Origin: Albula goreensis
Lineage: Eukaryota > Chordata > Actinopteri > Albuliformes > Albulidae
NCBI GenBank assembly: GCA_022829145.1
Contig: CM040761.1
Location: forward strand, 622,768-686,767
Length of the DNA stretch: 64,000 nucleotides
Direction: 5' to 3'
Under the pieces are notes generated by a model, which saw only the letters and a program-made list of their open reading frames with translations, did not search any database and was not told where the DNA came from. Shown here piece after piece: positions 1 to 12,730 of this stretch. Within the stretch, counting starts at the first letter, position 1. The number at the start of each line of letters is the position of its first letter. The position numbers and the translations under genes are program-made.

Positions 1-44
<44 letters not shown>
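1..44. repeat. (GA)n microsatellite at window edge
   Basis: Uninterrupted GA dinucleotides run from the first base to about position 44. The array is cut by the window edge, so its full length is unknown. Confidence 0.95.
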
Positions 45-49
<5 letters not shown>

Positions 50-3000
50 GAATAAGAAGATAAAAGAGTGTGTTGAATGTGCACATCAAAGGGCCTTTAA
101 TGACCAGGGATGCCATTAGGGTTACGGTGGCTTTGTTTCAGCTTCCTCACACCTGCAGTTTGTTGGGGGCCGAACCTTTCTTTGCACAGTTGAATCGGCC
201 AAATTTGCATTAGCACAAAATATAGGGAGGAAGAAGATAAAAGACTATGAACTTTAAAAAGGAGTAAAGAGACTTTCCTTGAAAAAGAAAGGTTTTTTCA
301 CTCCTAATCTTGGTAATAAATACAGGGTTCTCCTGCTTCTCTTGGTCCCTTCAATGTGTAGGAGGATTTCTCTGTATTTGTTATTTGTCACATTATGAGG
401 GTCAATATAGGAGAAGCTTGTTTGTTTATTTTTTTATTTATCTGCTTGTTCACGTTTCCCCTTCCTCTGCCATTGGAATGCAGAGTGATGGAAATCAGAG
501 CGTGAAATTGCGATTAGCCCCTCGCAGCGTGTGCAGGATGGGGCGATGCCAGGCTTGGCATGGCAAAAGGTGTAACCTGTTTAGGTTGGCCTCAGTGCTG
601 CTGGCCCAGATGGTGGGACCAGCTGCCTTTGAATAAACGCTGGGTGGTTAACAGTGTGAGAAGAACTGAGGTCTTGTTTTAGGTCAGGATGCAAAACAAG
701 AAAATCTGTCTTTCCACCATAGCCAGGAGGCAACTAAAAAGATCACCTATCGCTTTACGAAATGGATCATCCGAAGTGCATCATTCAAATTGGCTCATAT
801 TCTGATACTGAACATGTGGCAAAAGTATACTTCCCCTCAGCCACTTATATTAATATATGGACATGTTAAGGCCTGCTGCATTTATGTGTAGCTACTGCAA
901 AAACACAACCACAATTTTCAAATGTATCTTCCTGTGACCTACCTTAGGTCTGGCCTAAGGTTCCCAGCCAGTGATACATTAAAGCAGAATATAAAAATAA
1001 AAAAATAAAAATAAAGTGTTCAGGAATGTTCTTAAAATGTTTCTTAAAGCATTCCATTGGGGTAATATTACTATGGGGAATTTATTTACTCAGATGGAGG
1101 TCAACACACGGATGGAAGACTTTCTATAATAGTCTAATATGGTCTATGATACATGATCACATAAAAATGAAATACATATTTCCATTAATATTTTATTTAC
1201 AAAATGGTGTTTCCTCCCTCCTTTTTTGTTTATCAGCATATGCTTAAATGAGGCTGATGGTGTTGGGCGGACAGCGGGGGCGCTGAAAGCTGAGCATCGT
1301 AACGCTGCTGTCTGAGGGACTGAGGCGCTCTCTGAGTCCACACTGTGTCCTCCTCTCCCCTGCTCTCAGCGATTTTTCTCTGCTTTCTATTTCATATCCT
1401 GGCAGGGAACAAGCCTTTGATTTGACAAGAGCTTTGTTCCACCCAAAGACCTATTAAATAGCGCAGAGTCCTTTGTCCTGGATGAGCAAGAATAGCAAAC
1501 AGGCTCTGTGAGTGGGAGAGGAGGGCGTCTGCAGCGGGATTTGGCGGTTTTGTGACGGTGTTGTCATACACGCTGCTGATATTGATGAAATGCACAAACA
1601 TCAGGATCCGTTAACGGCGCTCAGACATGGCAGGAAGGGGGGCTGGGCCTGCTACATGAAACAGCGCCTCAGAACGCGCCGCTCTGCCCCCTGGCTCTGC
1701 CCGCGTCTGCCGCCCTGCCAGCAACACTCGCACCCACACTTCACTTATGCCACTCCGCGCATTTTTTATGTTCTTCAGCACACTCAGGTCGATGTAGCAA
1801 GTGTAGTGTAGCTGTGCAAAATTAAAAAAAAAAACATGTTTCCCCTGTTTTTGCCAGTTAAATAACACTATGGAATAAGGAAAATGATGTGTGTTCTATT
1901 AAAAAAGGAAAGTAATGGCTCTAAATGTTTAATTGTGTCCTCCAAATATTTTCTGCACAGCAGAAAAACATACATGTGGATAAGAAGTGGAAAACCTGTT
2001 TACTGCGCTCTCATCTTCCATGGGTGAACAAGATTTAACCTCATGGTTCTCAGGGCATGAGGAGAATTCAGACTTTAAAGGCTGGGTTGCCACACACAGT
2101 GTGCACTGGGTTAAGGTGGAATGACCTGTGCCCCCCTGCCTGACCCCAGGGTATGCAGCACAGGGGCTTGGCTTGGATCTAAATGTGTAGTCTTACTCAG
2201 CCTCAAAGGTACCAAGGAAAAAAGAAGCCTGGTATCAAGTTGCAGGAAAATCTAGAAAATTAGTGAGACCAAAGTTTGAGCTCTTCCATGTTGGGGGCTG
2301 TGAACAATGGCAGCTTTCTGCCGGAGTGCAACTTCAAAGGCCTGCAGAATGACTGCTCTGAGTTACACTTTGTTGTAGATCACTGAGGAAATTCACAGAT
2401 GTTGTTCTCATATGAGACACTATTATAGAGGTTCAAGTACTCAGTAGCCTCCAGCATATATCTCTCTCTCCCTTCCTCTCTCTCCCTCTCTTTCTCCCTT
2501 TCTCTCTCTCGCCCTCTCTCTCCCTCTCTCTCTCTCACCCACTCCCTCCCTCCCTCTCCCTCCCTTGCTGTCTCTCTCTCTCCCTCTCAAAGAATTCTAG
2601 AGGACAGATGTTGAGCCTGCTCTCTCTCCCTGCTTCAGAGTCCAGAGAATTTTGAAATAAGTGGATGCAGTTTTCCATCTCCTTTCTTTCTCAGCAATGC
2701 ATTCTTTCATCTTAAAACACCACAAAATATGATCTACGAAAAGAACATTACTTAATTCCAGCCTAAAACATGGTTTTAAGATAAAACATAATTTTGTTTA
2801 ACAGATGATTTGTGAAAATTATCATGCTTTCACAAGTAAAGCTGTGTGTCATGCAGCTTTAGCAACTCAAGTTAAATCAGGGCACAACTAAGTATTTCCT
2901 CTTTAACAGAACGGCCATTTTAAGATGTCAGTTTTTAAATTTTTTTATTTCCGTGTCAGATCCTTTTGCTTTAAAACATTCAGATTCACCTTTTGTGTTG

Positions 3001-5900
3001 TAGAGTCTTTGCTTTCTGAAGAAATCCTTCCTTGTAATGTGGCTCATGACTGTTGCTCTGTCTCATATGCTTTGTGCATTAACTGTTCAGTTTGGATTCA
3101 AGTATTGGCTTACAGAAACCAATAAACAACATTGACTATGATGTTTGAATGTCAGTCGAGTAAGCAAAAATGTCTCCACTTACGAGCAGATACAGTAATT
3201 GTGAACTAAATTTATCACCAGTACCACAGAGATAATGTGCTTAGCTGTCAAGGTTGTGTATATGATAAATGTACAGTGTGTTCATTAACAGGTTTCTGCA
3301 GATATATACATACTAAGGGTGAATAATCCTTAATATTAAAATAATGATGATTTGTTGTTCTAAGTGCAGTGCTTATCTGAAATTCTGGTTTTATGTCCAC
3401 CAGCAGAGGAAGATGTGAAGCACATTCTTACTCTCAACAAAAATAATGCTGATTTATTTTAAAAAATTAAGGAGATAATTTTCAGATGTACTGTGGAATC
3501 CTCTGTGCTGGGGTGTAAAAGTTTATTTATGGATGTCATATATTTTGAGAAACAATGTCAAAATACAATTCTTATTTAAAGAGGTGCAATGTGGAAATAC
3601 AAAATAAAAAACAATTTTAAAATAAGAAAGTAATTTGTGAAATGATTCTTCAAGTTGGCTGAAAATGTTTCCATCTACGTGCTATTGCTGTAATTTTCCA
3701 CAGCTTGTGAAACAGTGGCAAAAATAATGAGATGTCAGAAGCCTTAAATGTAACTAGCATAATAGACTTTAAAATAACACAGGTAACAGCTATTACTGTT
3801 GTTTCTGTTTTATAGGATTTTTACAAGTATTTGTTTTGTATCATAGACAGTAGAGTGAACTGCGCTTTAGGTCAACTATGAAAAACTAAATTGAGTTGGC
3901 GAGCTTGAGATAAATTCATAAACAATAGACTGTATGTTTCTGAAAAATAAATAAACAGAGAACAGGTAAGTCTCATTAACAGAGAATATCCATCATTATT
4001 TTTAGTTGAACCAACCAGAAAAGTTTAAATAGATCAAGTTTCTATAAACATGCAAACTGGCTTTTCGTTGGGTATTCTAAGTCTGTTAGATATTGGCAAG
4101 ACAATACACTAAGTGATATTCTATGGAACAATCATGTAACAACATGATTCAGTAAATTTGTATTGTGTTGGATTTATGTATGAAGGAATGGCTACCATGT
4201 GCCGGCCATTTTAATCACCTTAGCAAATGCAGAGCAAAGCTCACTCTGAAAACATCGGTCGAGTAAAATGAAACTCGACTTGCTTTCTCACGTTGAATAT
4301 AAAAAATAATTCATTATATAGAAGAAGGGGTTGTATTTTGATTGTAGCAGATTAGATTCTGCATGATTCGGATGTAAGTTGCAACAGAAACCTTCACCTT
4401 AACACTGGAACATTATGTCGACTGTGTGATTCATAACACGATTAGTTTGGCTCCAGTGGGAACCGAAATGAAATGTAGTTGTGTCTCACATTACAAAACT
4501 GAGAAATTAATTTGTGAAGGGATGGTGTCCTCCTTCTTTCGGATCGCTAAGTGCCGGGGTTGCCGTGGCCCAGCGGGAACTTCTCTTCTCCCCATGACTC
4601 TGCGTGGAGCCGTGGGAGAGAACTTGGCACGCTAATCCCTTCAAAGGAACCGATCTTATTCAAAAATCTGCAGCACCAAAGTCTTCAGAGGACAGCGATT
4701 GTTTCAACAGGAAGGCCAGATAAAGATCTCTATGTTGGTATTTAAGACTTCAGTCGTAATACAATTGAACTTAACTATTGAGAGAGACTCCCCTTTATTC
4801 GACTTTGAAGTTTTCGTAAATTTTCAGAAATGATAGTTCAGAAGCTGAATTTTATCAAGTTTACTACATCTTGTAAAGTTCTTAGATAGGATTTTCATGT
4901 TAAATAAATCTGTTTCGCCTGTTAAGTTTCTGAGAAAACTAACTTTAGTTCGTGCGCACGTGTTTCTTTTTGTATGTTTTCCTGCAGAATCGCCATTGGG
5001 ATGCAGTCGGCCCCTGGCAGGGAGGAGGGCGGCCGTGGCTTAAGGCGGAGCAGCAGGCTGTGGATTTGGAAATAATTTCTCTTTTTGTAAAGATAGGAAC
5101 TCCTCCTTCTCCAGACTCTTACATTGGCACCGTATTTTTTTAACGGCCACCAAACTCGAACAAATAATTCCATACGTAATATGTGTCATTGTCTGAGATA
5201 GACGTGTTCTGTTGGCAGTCATTTTCTCTCCGTGGTTTGTGTACATTGACAGCTTCGTTTTCTAATCATTACCTTTAGCATACAGGACTATGTTCATATA
5301 AGTAATTTAATCAAAAACACAAAATAAAGGCAAAATTCAAACTGGACATACATTGGTTAATATCAACAGACACCAGATTTTTAAAAGCTTTTTCTTAAAG
5401 CTGTATGCATTTCATTTTGAGGTCTGATTTGTCGTTTGAATGGTTCTAATGCTGACTACAGAAGGGGGAAGTACACAGTGTTTACATCAAAGGCATCATT
5501 AAAGATTTAGCTCCCAACTCGAGCTGTACCGCTTAAGCCCAAGGAAAATGATGTGGTCATTTACATATCCAGTATGTCAGATAAATCATATACCTCAGAC
5601 CGTCTGAACACTAAAAACAGTTGTCAGTCTCACAAATACACTCGCCAACCTTTAAAACTGCCTTTCTATTTCTAATTCAAAGAGGAAAATGAATGTATGT
5701 AAAAGGATGAACTTTGTGTTGAGTCACTTTATTTTATCTAATCAAATAGGCACTCATTGCATGAAGTTATCAAGCAGCGCCGTAGTGGAAGATCTCCAGA
5801 GATAACAATGCCACATTGTCACATGAAGCCCTGCTACAAATCCTTAATTACAAAAAGGGGGATCAGATGACTAGGGCATCCAATACTGGGGTCTCCAGGC
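45..5900. other. sp5 far-upstream intergenic region, no gene recognised
   Basis: I see no exon with convincing flanking splice sites and no recognisable protein match on either strand. All open frames are short and look like chance. A slightly GC-richer block at about 1250-1760 contains several CG dinucleotides and CTTTGT-type words; it could be a regulatory element, but nothing in it is decisive. A CT-rich low-complexity tract lies at about 2458-2588. The rest is AT-rich sequence without clear transposon ends. Confidence 0.5.
2458..2588. repeat. CT-rich low-complexity tract
   Basis: About 130 bases are almost purely pyrimidine (TCTCTC and CCCTC units with interruptions) on the + strand, a degenerate (CT)n simple repeat. 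Such polypurine/polypyrimidine tracts can adopt triplex structure, but no function is implied here. Confidence 0.9.
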
Positions 5901-5904
5901 GGCA

Positions 5905-6250
5905 TGGGGGTCTTTGATCAAGAAAATCCAATTATTTGTGTATATACATTTCCCACATAGTGATTACTTCATTAATTGTCCCGCCTTTATCTCCTCCCTT
6001 CCCATCCCCCCTAATAATCAGTTCTTTTATCCAGACCAACAAACACACCATAGGAGCTTTGTGGATTCAAAGGATTTGCTTTCCCTTCTCAAAGAGCCGC
6101 TATTCTTTGATGATTGGGCAGCGGCAAACTTCAAAGTAATAAATCTTATTTCTGACTGGCTGGCGGCCCACCAAAGTCCTTATCAAATTCTAAGAAGTGA
6201 TCCCTCACTCTTCAGATAGTCCAAGGATATCTCAGGAAGAAGGAGCGCAG
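5905..6250 (+). promoter_or_regulatory. sp5: sp5 proximal promoter with TCF/LEF-like site cluster
   Basis: Between 0.43 and 0.2 kb upstream of the sp5 ATG there are four words fitting the TCF/LEF core CTTTGWW: CTTTGAT at 5912-5918 and 6105-6111, and its reverse form TTCAAAG at 6066-6072 and 6130-6136. A near-match, CTCAAAG, lies at 6088-6094. ATTGG (inverted CCAAT) words lie close by. Sp5 is an established direct target of Wnt/beta-catenin signalling in vertebrates with TCF/LEF sites in its promoter, so the cluster fits. Occupancy and the exact start of transcription are inferences; I see no strong TATA box. Confidence 0.6.
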
Positions 6251-6338
6251 AAAGCAAAGACTTCTGCATGAAGACACTTTTCGATCCTTGTACGTTTCTC
6301 TGAAATTGTTTTCGTGTTTTTTTTTAAAATAGGAAATC

Positions 6339-6389
6339 ATGGCAGCAGTAGCTGTACTGCGGAATGACACTCTCCAGGCTTTTCTTCAG
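6339..6389 (+). CDS. sp5: sp5 coding exon 1
   Basis: Seventeen codons starting at the ATG in GAAATCATGG (purine at -3, G at +4), ending CTTCAG before the donor gtttgt. The short first exon ending at this glutamine is a conserved Sp5 gene feature. An AG at 6331-6332 after a T-rich run could be a 5'UTR splice acceptor, so the transcript start may lie further upstream. Confidence 0.95.
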
Positions 6390-8018
6390 GTTTGTACAAC
6401 GCTTTTTCCAAACAATGTCACTTTTGTGCTATAAGTTCCATGGCTCTCGGATACGTGGGAATTCAAAATGATCTTTTTTTGACAACTGAATATTACTTCT
6501 CAGTTTCCTACAATAATGATATCGCGTTAACACTTGAACTAACGCATATTGTACGACTGTACGAACAACTACCCTGTATGTATGTAAATGAATTTCTTGT
6601 TTGATCTGTAGCCGCGCCTCAATCACATTGCAATTCAGTTAAAGCTTTGACTTATGAAGGACAATTAACAACTTTTGTTCGAGTTATACTGCCTCTTTGT
6701 GTTTATGTCGCAAACTTTTTGCCGTGTTTCTCAACCCTTGGCAACTATGTATTTTCTACACAGAAAAATGTTCAGTGTTAATTGAACTCTGATAAAAAAA
6801 AAAAGATTTCATTATAAAGAATACGCAGTTAATGTTAGGCACTGAAACAGTTGTTTTAATTTAGCATTGAACCGTCTATCATATTTGTTCCATAATTAAT
6901 TTTTAATTCAATACTCTAGTTTCTTGTCTAATGTTACATTAATTTTACAGGATCGTACTCCGAACTCCTCGCCGGAGAGCAAGCATTCTCCACTGGCGCT
7001 TCTCGCAGCCACTTGTAACAGGATTGGGCATCACCATGGATCAAACCCCGCAGACTTTCTCCAGGTCCCATATGAGACGACCCTCAGCTCTCCTTCACGA
7101 ATATTTCACCCTTGGAGTAACGAAGGAAACCCACAAGGCGCTCTCTCCACCAATTCCACCTTGGGACTGTCCCCCAAATCTCAGCTGTCTGCCCACATCC
7201 AGTCCTCTTTCGGTTCTCACGAGCTCCCTCTCACACCCCCAGCGGACCCGACCTATCCGTACGATTTCTCCCCAGTCAAGATGCTTCCTTGTTCCATGCA
7301 GTCACTACAGTCCAGCTGCCCTCCCACGTACGTCCCCGCGGTAACGTATGCAGCGCCAGCACCAATTGCGCCTGCGATGCCAGGTTTTGTTCCCGGACAC
7401 TCTGGCCTTATCCATCAGCAACCGAGACAATTGTCCCCAAACCCTGGGGAAGACATTCCGTGGTGGAGTCTTCAACAAGGAAACCCCGTAAGTCATCCGT
7501 CATCACTCGCTCCCCATCGTTTCCCTCTACAGAGGAGCTTAGTGTTGGGACATTCGGAATTTGCGCAATATCAGACTCAAATAGCTGCCCTCCTTCACAC
7601 CAAGTCCCCTCTTGCCACTGCCCGGAGGTGTCGGAGGTGTAGGTGTCCGAACTGCCAGTCTTCCAGCTCCAGCGATGAGCCGGGGAAGAAAAAGCAACAC
7701 GTCTGTCACATTCCGGGCTGCGGGAAAGTTTACGGGAAAACTTCTCATCTCAAAGCACATCTAAGGTGGCATTCAGGAGAGAGACCTTTTGTGTGTAACT
7801 GGTTGTTCTGTGGAAAGAGTTTCACCCGGTCCGATGAGCTGCAGAGACACCTGAGGACGCACACAGGGGAGAAGCGCTTTGTTTGCCCCGAGTGTTGCAA
7901 GAGGTTTATGCGGAGTGACCACCTGGCCAAACATGTCAAAACCCATCAGAACAAAAAGAGCAAACCGCACGACAAGACTGTAGACCATGTCAAGAGAGAG
8001 GATATGAGAAACATTTAG
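6339..8018 (+). CDS. sp5: sp5 (sp5a-like): Sp/KLF-family zinc finger transcription factor, two coding exons
   Basis: Complete gene: coding exons 6339-6389 and 6951-8018, phase-0 intron with GT-AG ends, 372 codons. The N-terminus [17 protein letters not shown] joined to DRTPNSSPE is the vertebrate Sp5 signature. The Sp box [10 protein letters not shown] lies near residue 30, a long Ser/Pro-rich activation region follows, the Buttonhead box CRRCRCPNC is at about 244-252, and three C2H2 fingers begin at about 269. Finger contact residues sit in KTSHLKA, RSDELQR and RSDHLAK, the pattern for GC-box (GGGCGGG-like) DNA in this family. Sp5 is a nuclear factor acting downstream of Wnt in mesoderm, neural plate and tail growth. 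The sequence resembles zebrafish Sp5a more than the divergent Sp5-like paralogue. It lacks the Ala-rich expansions of the mammalian protein. All key residues are intact. Confidence 0.96.
6390..6950 (+). other. sp5 intron 1
   Basis: 561-bp GT-AG intron, AT-rich, ending in aattttacag. I see no coding sequence or transposon in it; the open frames here are short and lack splice support. Confidence 0.85.
6951..8018 (+). CDS. sp5: sp5 coding exon 2 (Btd box and three C2H2 fingers)
   Basis: 355 codons from GATCGT to TAG at 8016-8018. It carries all recognised domains. Although the frame is open upstream of 6951, the acceptor at 6950 and homology to other Sp5 proteins fix the exon start at GAT, so the apparent upstream in-frame start near 6924 is intronic. 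Confidence 0.96.
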   Translation, partial: DRTPNSSPESKHSPLALLAATCNRIGHHHGSNPADFLQVPYETTLSSPSRIFHPWSNEGNPQGALSTNSTLGLSPKSQLSAHIQSSFGSHELPLTPPADPTYPYDFSPVKMLPCSMQSLQSSCPPTYVPAVTYAAPAPIAPAMPGFVPGHSGLIHQQPRQLSPNPGEDIPWWSLQQGNPVSHPSSLAPHRFPLQRSLVLGHSEFAQYQTQIAALLHTKSPLATARRCRRCRCPNCQSSSSSDEPGKKKQHVCHIPGCGKVYGKTSHLKAHLRWHSGERPFVCNWLFCGKSFTRSDELQRHLRTHTGEKRFVCPECCKRFMRSDHLAKHVKTHQNKKSKPHDKTVDHVKREDMRNI

Positions 8019-8489
8019 TCTCTAAAGCGGCCCTCAGTGTAATTACCTACTGCGCAATTTACAATGTTGAAAGTAAAAACACTGACGAAGAACAAAACAT
8101 GGAACACGTCGGGAAATAACCTCTGACATTTCCCAGCGAGTGAATAAAACTCATTATGAAATGCGTCCCGTCATCGAGGGTTTTGCTTTTGTAAAGTGTA
8201 AATATGTTTCAAAATGTCCATCTGCGTTCACTTACCGGAACTTTTCAAAAGTTTCATGTCCCATCAGCTGGTGTTCCCTGTATATATTATGTCCAGTAAA
8301 GCAAGTTTTAAACTTGTGTCTCAATCATTGTCTTCGGTGGAAGATTGATCTTTTTTGTAAATGTTATTTAATAGCTTTTGTTGAATGAAAGTGTCCGAAA
8401 TGTTTTCGCTCCATATGGGGTATCTTAGCATGCTTTTGAAAAGAAATGCTTATGTTTGAAATGATCCAAATACTGTGTGAAAAAATAAA
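8019..8489 (+). other. sp5: sp5 3' UTR with poly(A) signals
   Basis: AT-rich sequence after the stop codon. AATAAA hexamers occur at 8143-8148 and 8484-8489. The later one, followed by a T-rich stretch, is the more likely main cleavage signal, giving a 3' UTR of about 0.5 kb. The extent is inferred from the signals only. Confidence 0.6.
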
Positions 8490-8802
8490 GAATTTATCAT
8501 TTTCCTCTGGAGAATTAAAGACGTACTGTCTTGCCTGTTAGAAATGAACTTCATATTGTTTCAGACAGAATCTTTCCGTTTTCTGCGTTGTGTTGCAGAT
8601 AGTGCGCTTGAGGATCGACAGAACTGTGAACAAATAGCTTCGAACAAATTATCATAAATTTTATTCATACCTTAAAATTGTAGATGAAAGAGTGCTTATG
8701 TTTTATTATTGTATAGGCGTACCTGAGATACCGAGAGCTCTACAGTGAAGCATTGGATAGATCAAGAGGAAAAAAGTTGACTAAATATACCATTGTCTAA
8801 TG

Positions 8803-8851
8803 TATGTGCGTGTGTGTGTCTGTGTGTGTGTGTGTCTGTGTCTCTGTGTGT
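8803..8851. repeat. (TG)n-rich tract
   Basis: Interrupted TG/TGTC dinucleotide array about 0.3 kb downstream of the sp5 poly(A) signal. Confidence 0.9.
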
Positions 8852-9049
8852 GAATGAGTGATGAATCTTGAATGATGCACATATTTGTCATTTTAGGCTA
8901 TCCGCGTGTGACAATAGGTTATACCTACATGGAGGTAGTTGTTTGAAGTTCAGTTTTCGTTTTACATGTAGCCTGTTGGAAAAACTTGCTTTCTTACTTT
9001 TTTAAATCATTCATTTGTAATCTTTAACACAATCATGGTTGAGCAGTAC

Positions 9050-9123
9050 GTATGTATGTATGTATGTATGTATGTATGTATGTATGTATGCATGCATGCA
9101 TGCATGTATGTATGTATGTATGT
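9050..9123. repeat. (TATG)n / (CATG)n tetranucleotide array
   Basis: About 18 tetranucleotide units: TATG repeats with an internal block of CATG units, followed by a short TTATTA-rich stretch. A likely polymorphic microsatellite. Confidence 0.95.
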
Positions 9124-10014
9124 GTTATTATTGTTATTATTATTGGTAGCAATAGTAGTAAGTGGCAAAAATGTATGTGGCTCAATCATATGATCATAAG
9201 ATTATAGCAATTTTAATTATTATATACTAAATATACTATAATAAATATTCTGTTTAAGTCTAAATTAAAAGCTGGCAAGGGCCTCAAAAGATGGGACATT
9301 GCCTGAGCTGATGTTGACCTCTGCACTGGCAGGGCTGATTGGTTAGCTGTTCTGGGCTACTTCACACAACATGTGCTCAATGCAGATTGCTGAAGTTCCA
9401 ATATTCAATCTTTCTCTCAAACAGCCAAACAGATGCACTTCAGAGGAATAAGGGCATATTTGGTCACTATATTTCTTTTGGCGTTCATCGTTTAATGAGA
9501 GCTGATACTAAACTTTTCCCTCTATGTGTTTGGTGCGGCTTGAGCGGCAGTATGCTATTGCACATATCGTGATCATTATGTCTTAGCTGCATTTATATTG
9601 ATGAAAGGACAATACAAGAGTTATAACCCCAACAAATCTATTTCAAGAATTGCTATTGAATATATGATTTTACTCTGCTCCTTCAAAGGGAAACGCATGC
9701 CAGTTTGTCACTTGTTCAGTTATTATGTGTATTTAATTGTAAAACTACATCTGTTAACAGTCAAATTTAACCACAAGTAAATATCAATATCTATGCTGTA
9801 ATACTGGCAATATGAAAACAATATGATAATACTTCATTAATTCTGTCTGGGGTACAATGGAACAACATTACTAACAAATGCAATGCTTTGTTCTTTGTGC
9901 ATCTACAGAGTAAGTTGTTACAGATCAATAAAAAACTGTGCACACTTACAGTACATAGACCTCTGTTACCTAAAGTAATATGCAGCTCCTCAGGACTGAT
10001 GTGGAGGTTTCCAT

Positions 10015-10475
10015 GTGCTTCACATGCACTCCCATCTCCTTCACACGCACTCCTCTGTCTTTCACATGCACTCCCTTATGTTTCACATGCACTGCCCTGT
10101 CTTTCACACACAGTCCTATCCTTCACATGCACCCCCGTCTTTCACATGCACTCCCCTGGCTTTCACATGCAGTCCCTGTCCTTCACATGCACTTCCCTGG
10201 CGTCACACGCACTCCCCTGTACTTCACACACCCTCTCCTGTCTTTCACACACACTCATGTCTTTCACATGCACTAGACTGTGCTTCATACTTAATCCCCT
10301 GTCCTTCACACATGCTCTCCTGTCTTTCACACACCCTCACCTGTCCTGCACATGTACTCCCCTGTCTTCACATGCAATCCCGTCTTTCACATGTACTCAC
10401 CTGTATTTAACATGCACTCCCCTCTCCTTTACACACACACTCCTCTGTCTTTCACACACATTGCCCTGTCCTTTT
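10015..10475 (+). repeat. About 21-bp minisatellite, TTTCACATGCACTCCCCTGT-like unit
   Basis: More than twenty diverged tandem units of about 19-22 bp with core TTCACATGCACTCC and CACACA variants. The unit length varies, which leaves all three forward frames open for long stretches; the resulting Ser/His/Thr/Pro/Cys-rich translations are repeat artefacts, not a gene. Confidence 0.85.
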
Positions 10476-11959
10476 GGGAAGGAGCATCAGGGCTGTCCAC
10501 AAACAAAATATCTTCATTTAACTGGACAAACTTAGGCATGGAAGTGAGTTGGGGCATGTAACTTACATGCACTAAACACACAAATGGTTTGGAAAATATC
10601 TTTCATCCCTATTATAAATCTTATGTCTGTGCCATGCCAATATGTCTGACTCGTGGAGAATGTAGGTTGATGAGTAATGGCAGATTTATTATTTAGTATT
10701 TCTGTATTAACTGAAATTACATTTATCTCATTCCATGACATTACATTACTCCAAAACATCTCAGCTAAGATACATTCAGCACACTGTGTTCTCCTTTAGT
10801 GTAGTGACATGCTGTGGCTCAAACAGCGCCATACATCACGCACAGGAAAGGAACAAGGCACAAAGTAAAAACTAAGAACTCTCAGTGACTCTCAAACGTT
10901 TTTGTTTGGTTTTAATCCTTTATTCCTCTGAAGCGAATGTGTCTGAGAGGAAGTTTGAAGCTCTGAAAATTTCCCATTTTCTGATTTTTTTCCAGCTATT
11001 AAAATCAACTTAAACAGGCTTTGTGTACAATTTCCATACTTTTTTATTTAATAAAAGGTCTTTTCACATAAATAACAATGGAACAACCCTGACATTGTGA
11101 GTAATGAAAAACATGCATTACAAAACAATTTCCAAAGTGATTACTTTGAATTTCATGATGACATGTCACATTTCCTGCCAAACATGATATGTTAATAACC
11201 ACATGTCTTTAAAACTTTAAAACATTACTGTTACTGTAGCTGGGTAACTTGCAGAGATTGTGTGTTGCACATACACAGTGTTTACATTTTATACATACAG
11301 TATCAATCCACAGTGGGACCTCAGTGATTTGAATGACTGAAATAATATACCCCAGGGTAAACACTGGATTGAACATATTAGGTTGGATTGTTCATTTTAA
11401 TCTGGATTGGACTTTTCAACACAAAAGCAAATTGAAAAAGCTCTCTCTTATACACATGCACACTCACAAAGATACACAACAAGAAAATGTAATTCTAGAA
11501 TATGCATTACAGAATTTGTATTTCATAAAATACAGTTGCTAGACGATTGATCACATTTGGCACTAAATACACATTTTTTGTTAAAGAGGAATTTACAACT
11601 TCTTAACAAAGAAACCCACAGATATAATATAAAAACATGTTCACTGTATTAGTCAGTTCTTCATTTTAATAGATTTAACATATATACTTTCTTCTTTCCA
11701 TATATTCTGTGTGGCCAGGGTAGTAGGTTCTCCACCTTGTTCACAAAAATCAATCTCTCCTACAGACACAAGTCATAAGTCACATAGCTGTGGCTTGCTT
11801 CATAAAGCAGGTAGACAGTGTTAAGGGATTTGGCTTCTGTTCCACTGAATGCAGAGACAGGCAAAGTGAGTGACCTTAGGTTCTCTGAGTGTGTGGTGCT
11901 CCAGGTACAGAAGACAGACATTCTCATAGGCTTTTCTTGGGGATGATGCAGCAAACAAA

Positions 11960-12345
11960 AAACATCCCATCAGCAGCAGTCCTGTGGACAAAATCAGTTT
12001 GTTGTTGAAAGAGGAGAATGGCAAGAGTGATGGGGCTAACAGGTGACCCCCAAGCAAACACACAGTGTGCAGAATGGCAGGTCAGCTGCACAGGTCATTG
12101 GCCCGGTCATGGGGGAAGGGTTTTTCTGCCACCAGTCTGGTCCCCTCATATCAACGCAGCAACATTTTCGTGCCACAGCATATCTAAACATTGGAGCTTA
12201 CCAGAATGGCTCCAGGAAAATGACAGTGAGGTCATTTAACGTGAGTGGAGGATTTAACCGTACAGAGCATTGCTGGAATCTGGTAGAAGGCACAGTCCCC
12301 AGACCTGAACCCAACACAGCATCAATTCCAGGGTGGCACTAATCT
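11960..12345 (+). mobile_element. Tc1-like DNA transposon fragment, badly decayed
   Basis: The stretch around 12165-12310 (ACCAGAATGGCTCCAGGAAA, later CCAGACCTGAACCCAACACA) matches the 3' half of a Tc1-like transposase, including the region that encodes the SPDLNP motif before the third catalytic residue. The frame is broken and no terminal inverted repeats are seen. The segment 11960-12110 may be the upstream part of the same copy. Confidence 0.5.
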
Positions 12346-12361
12346 TGCTTGCCCAATTGAA

Positions 12362-12730
12362 GATAAAATGTTTCTTGTTGTAGTGGATCCACACAGCAAC
12401 TGGTTAATCCATCTAAGAAAATTATTGATAAACTGGGCAAGACATTAATTTGCTTGGGATATTCTTGAACAACTTATTAGTGGCAATATTTCCCAGTTTG
12501 TATCTCAAGAGGAGGAGTTCTGGGAAGTTAATGGAGCACAGCACATTTGATCTGCACCCTATAATCCACCTACCAATGGATTAGCAGAGAGATCTGTGCA
12601 AAGCATCAAACATGCTCTCAAAGCTTCATAAGGCCAAGGGGCAAAGCATGAAGCATGCTCTCAAAGCTTCATAAGGCCAAGGACCACTACTTTCTGTTGT
12701 CAAAGCAGACTGTGCCACACACAACTATGA
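12362..12730 (+). pseudogene. Ty3/Gypsy integrase core remnant
   Basis: Translation in shifting frames gives KMFLVVVDPHSNW, a QFVS block and YNPPTNGLAERSVQSIKHAL, which match the integrase core of Gypsy retrotransposons (first Asp in VVVD, and the NGxAER block containing the catalytic Glu). Several stops and frameshifts interrupt it, and no LTR is seen. A segment of about 43 bp is duplicated in tandem near 12600-12685, each copy ending in GCTTCATAAGGCCAAGG. Confidence 0.65.

Larger units (their letters stand above)
8490..11950. other. sp5-erich2 intergenic region, simple repeats only
   Basis: No gene recognised. The region holds a TG-rich tract near 8803-8851, a TATG/CATG array at 9050-9123 and a minisatellite at 10015-10475 (listed separately). 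Between and after them the sequence is AT-rich without coding signal or clear transposon ends. Confidence 0.6.

Noticed and set aside
1026-1868. Short open frames on both strands in the CG-containing block upstream of sp5
   Set aside because: No ATG context, splice sites or protein similarity that I recognise; possibly regulatory but not coding.
9888-10561. Long overlapping open frames of up to 215 codons, Ser/His/Thr/Cys-rich
   Set aside because: They are translations of the 21-bp minisatellite in all forward frames; no start, splice or domain support.
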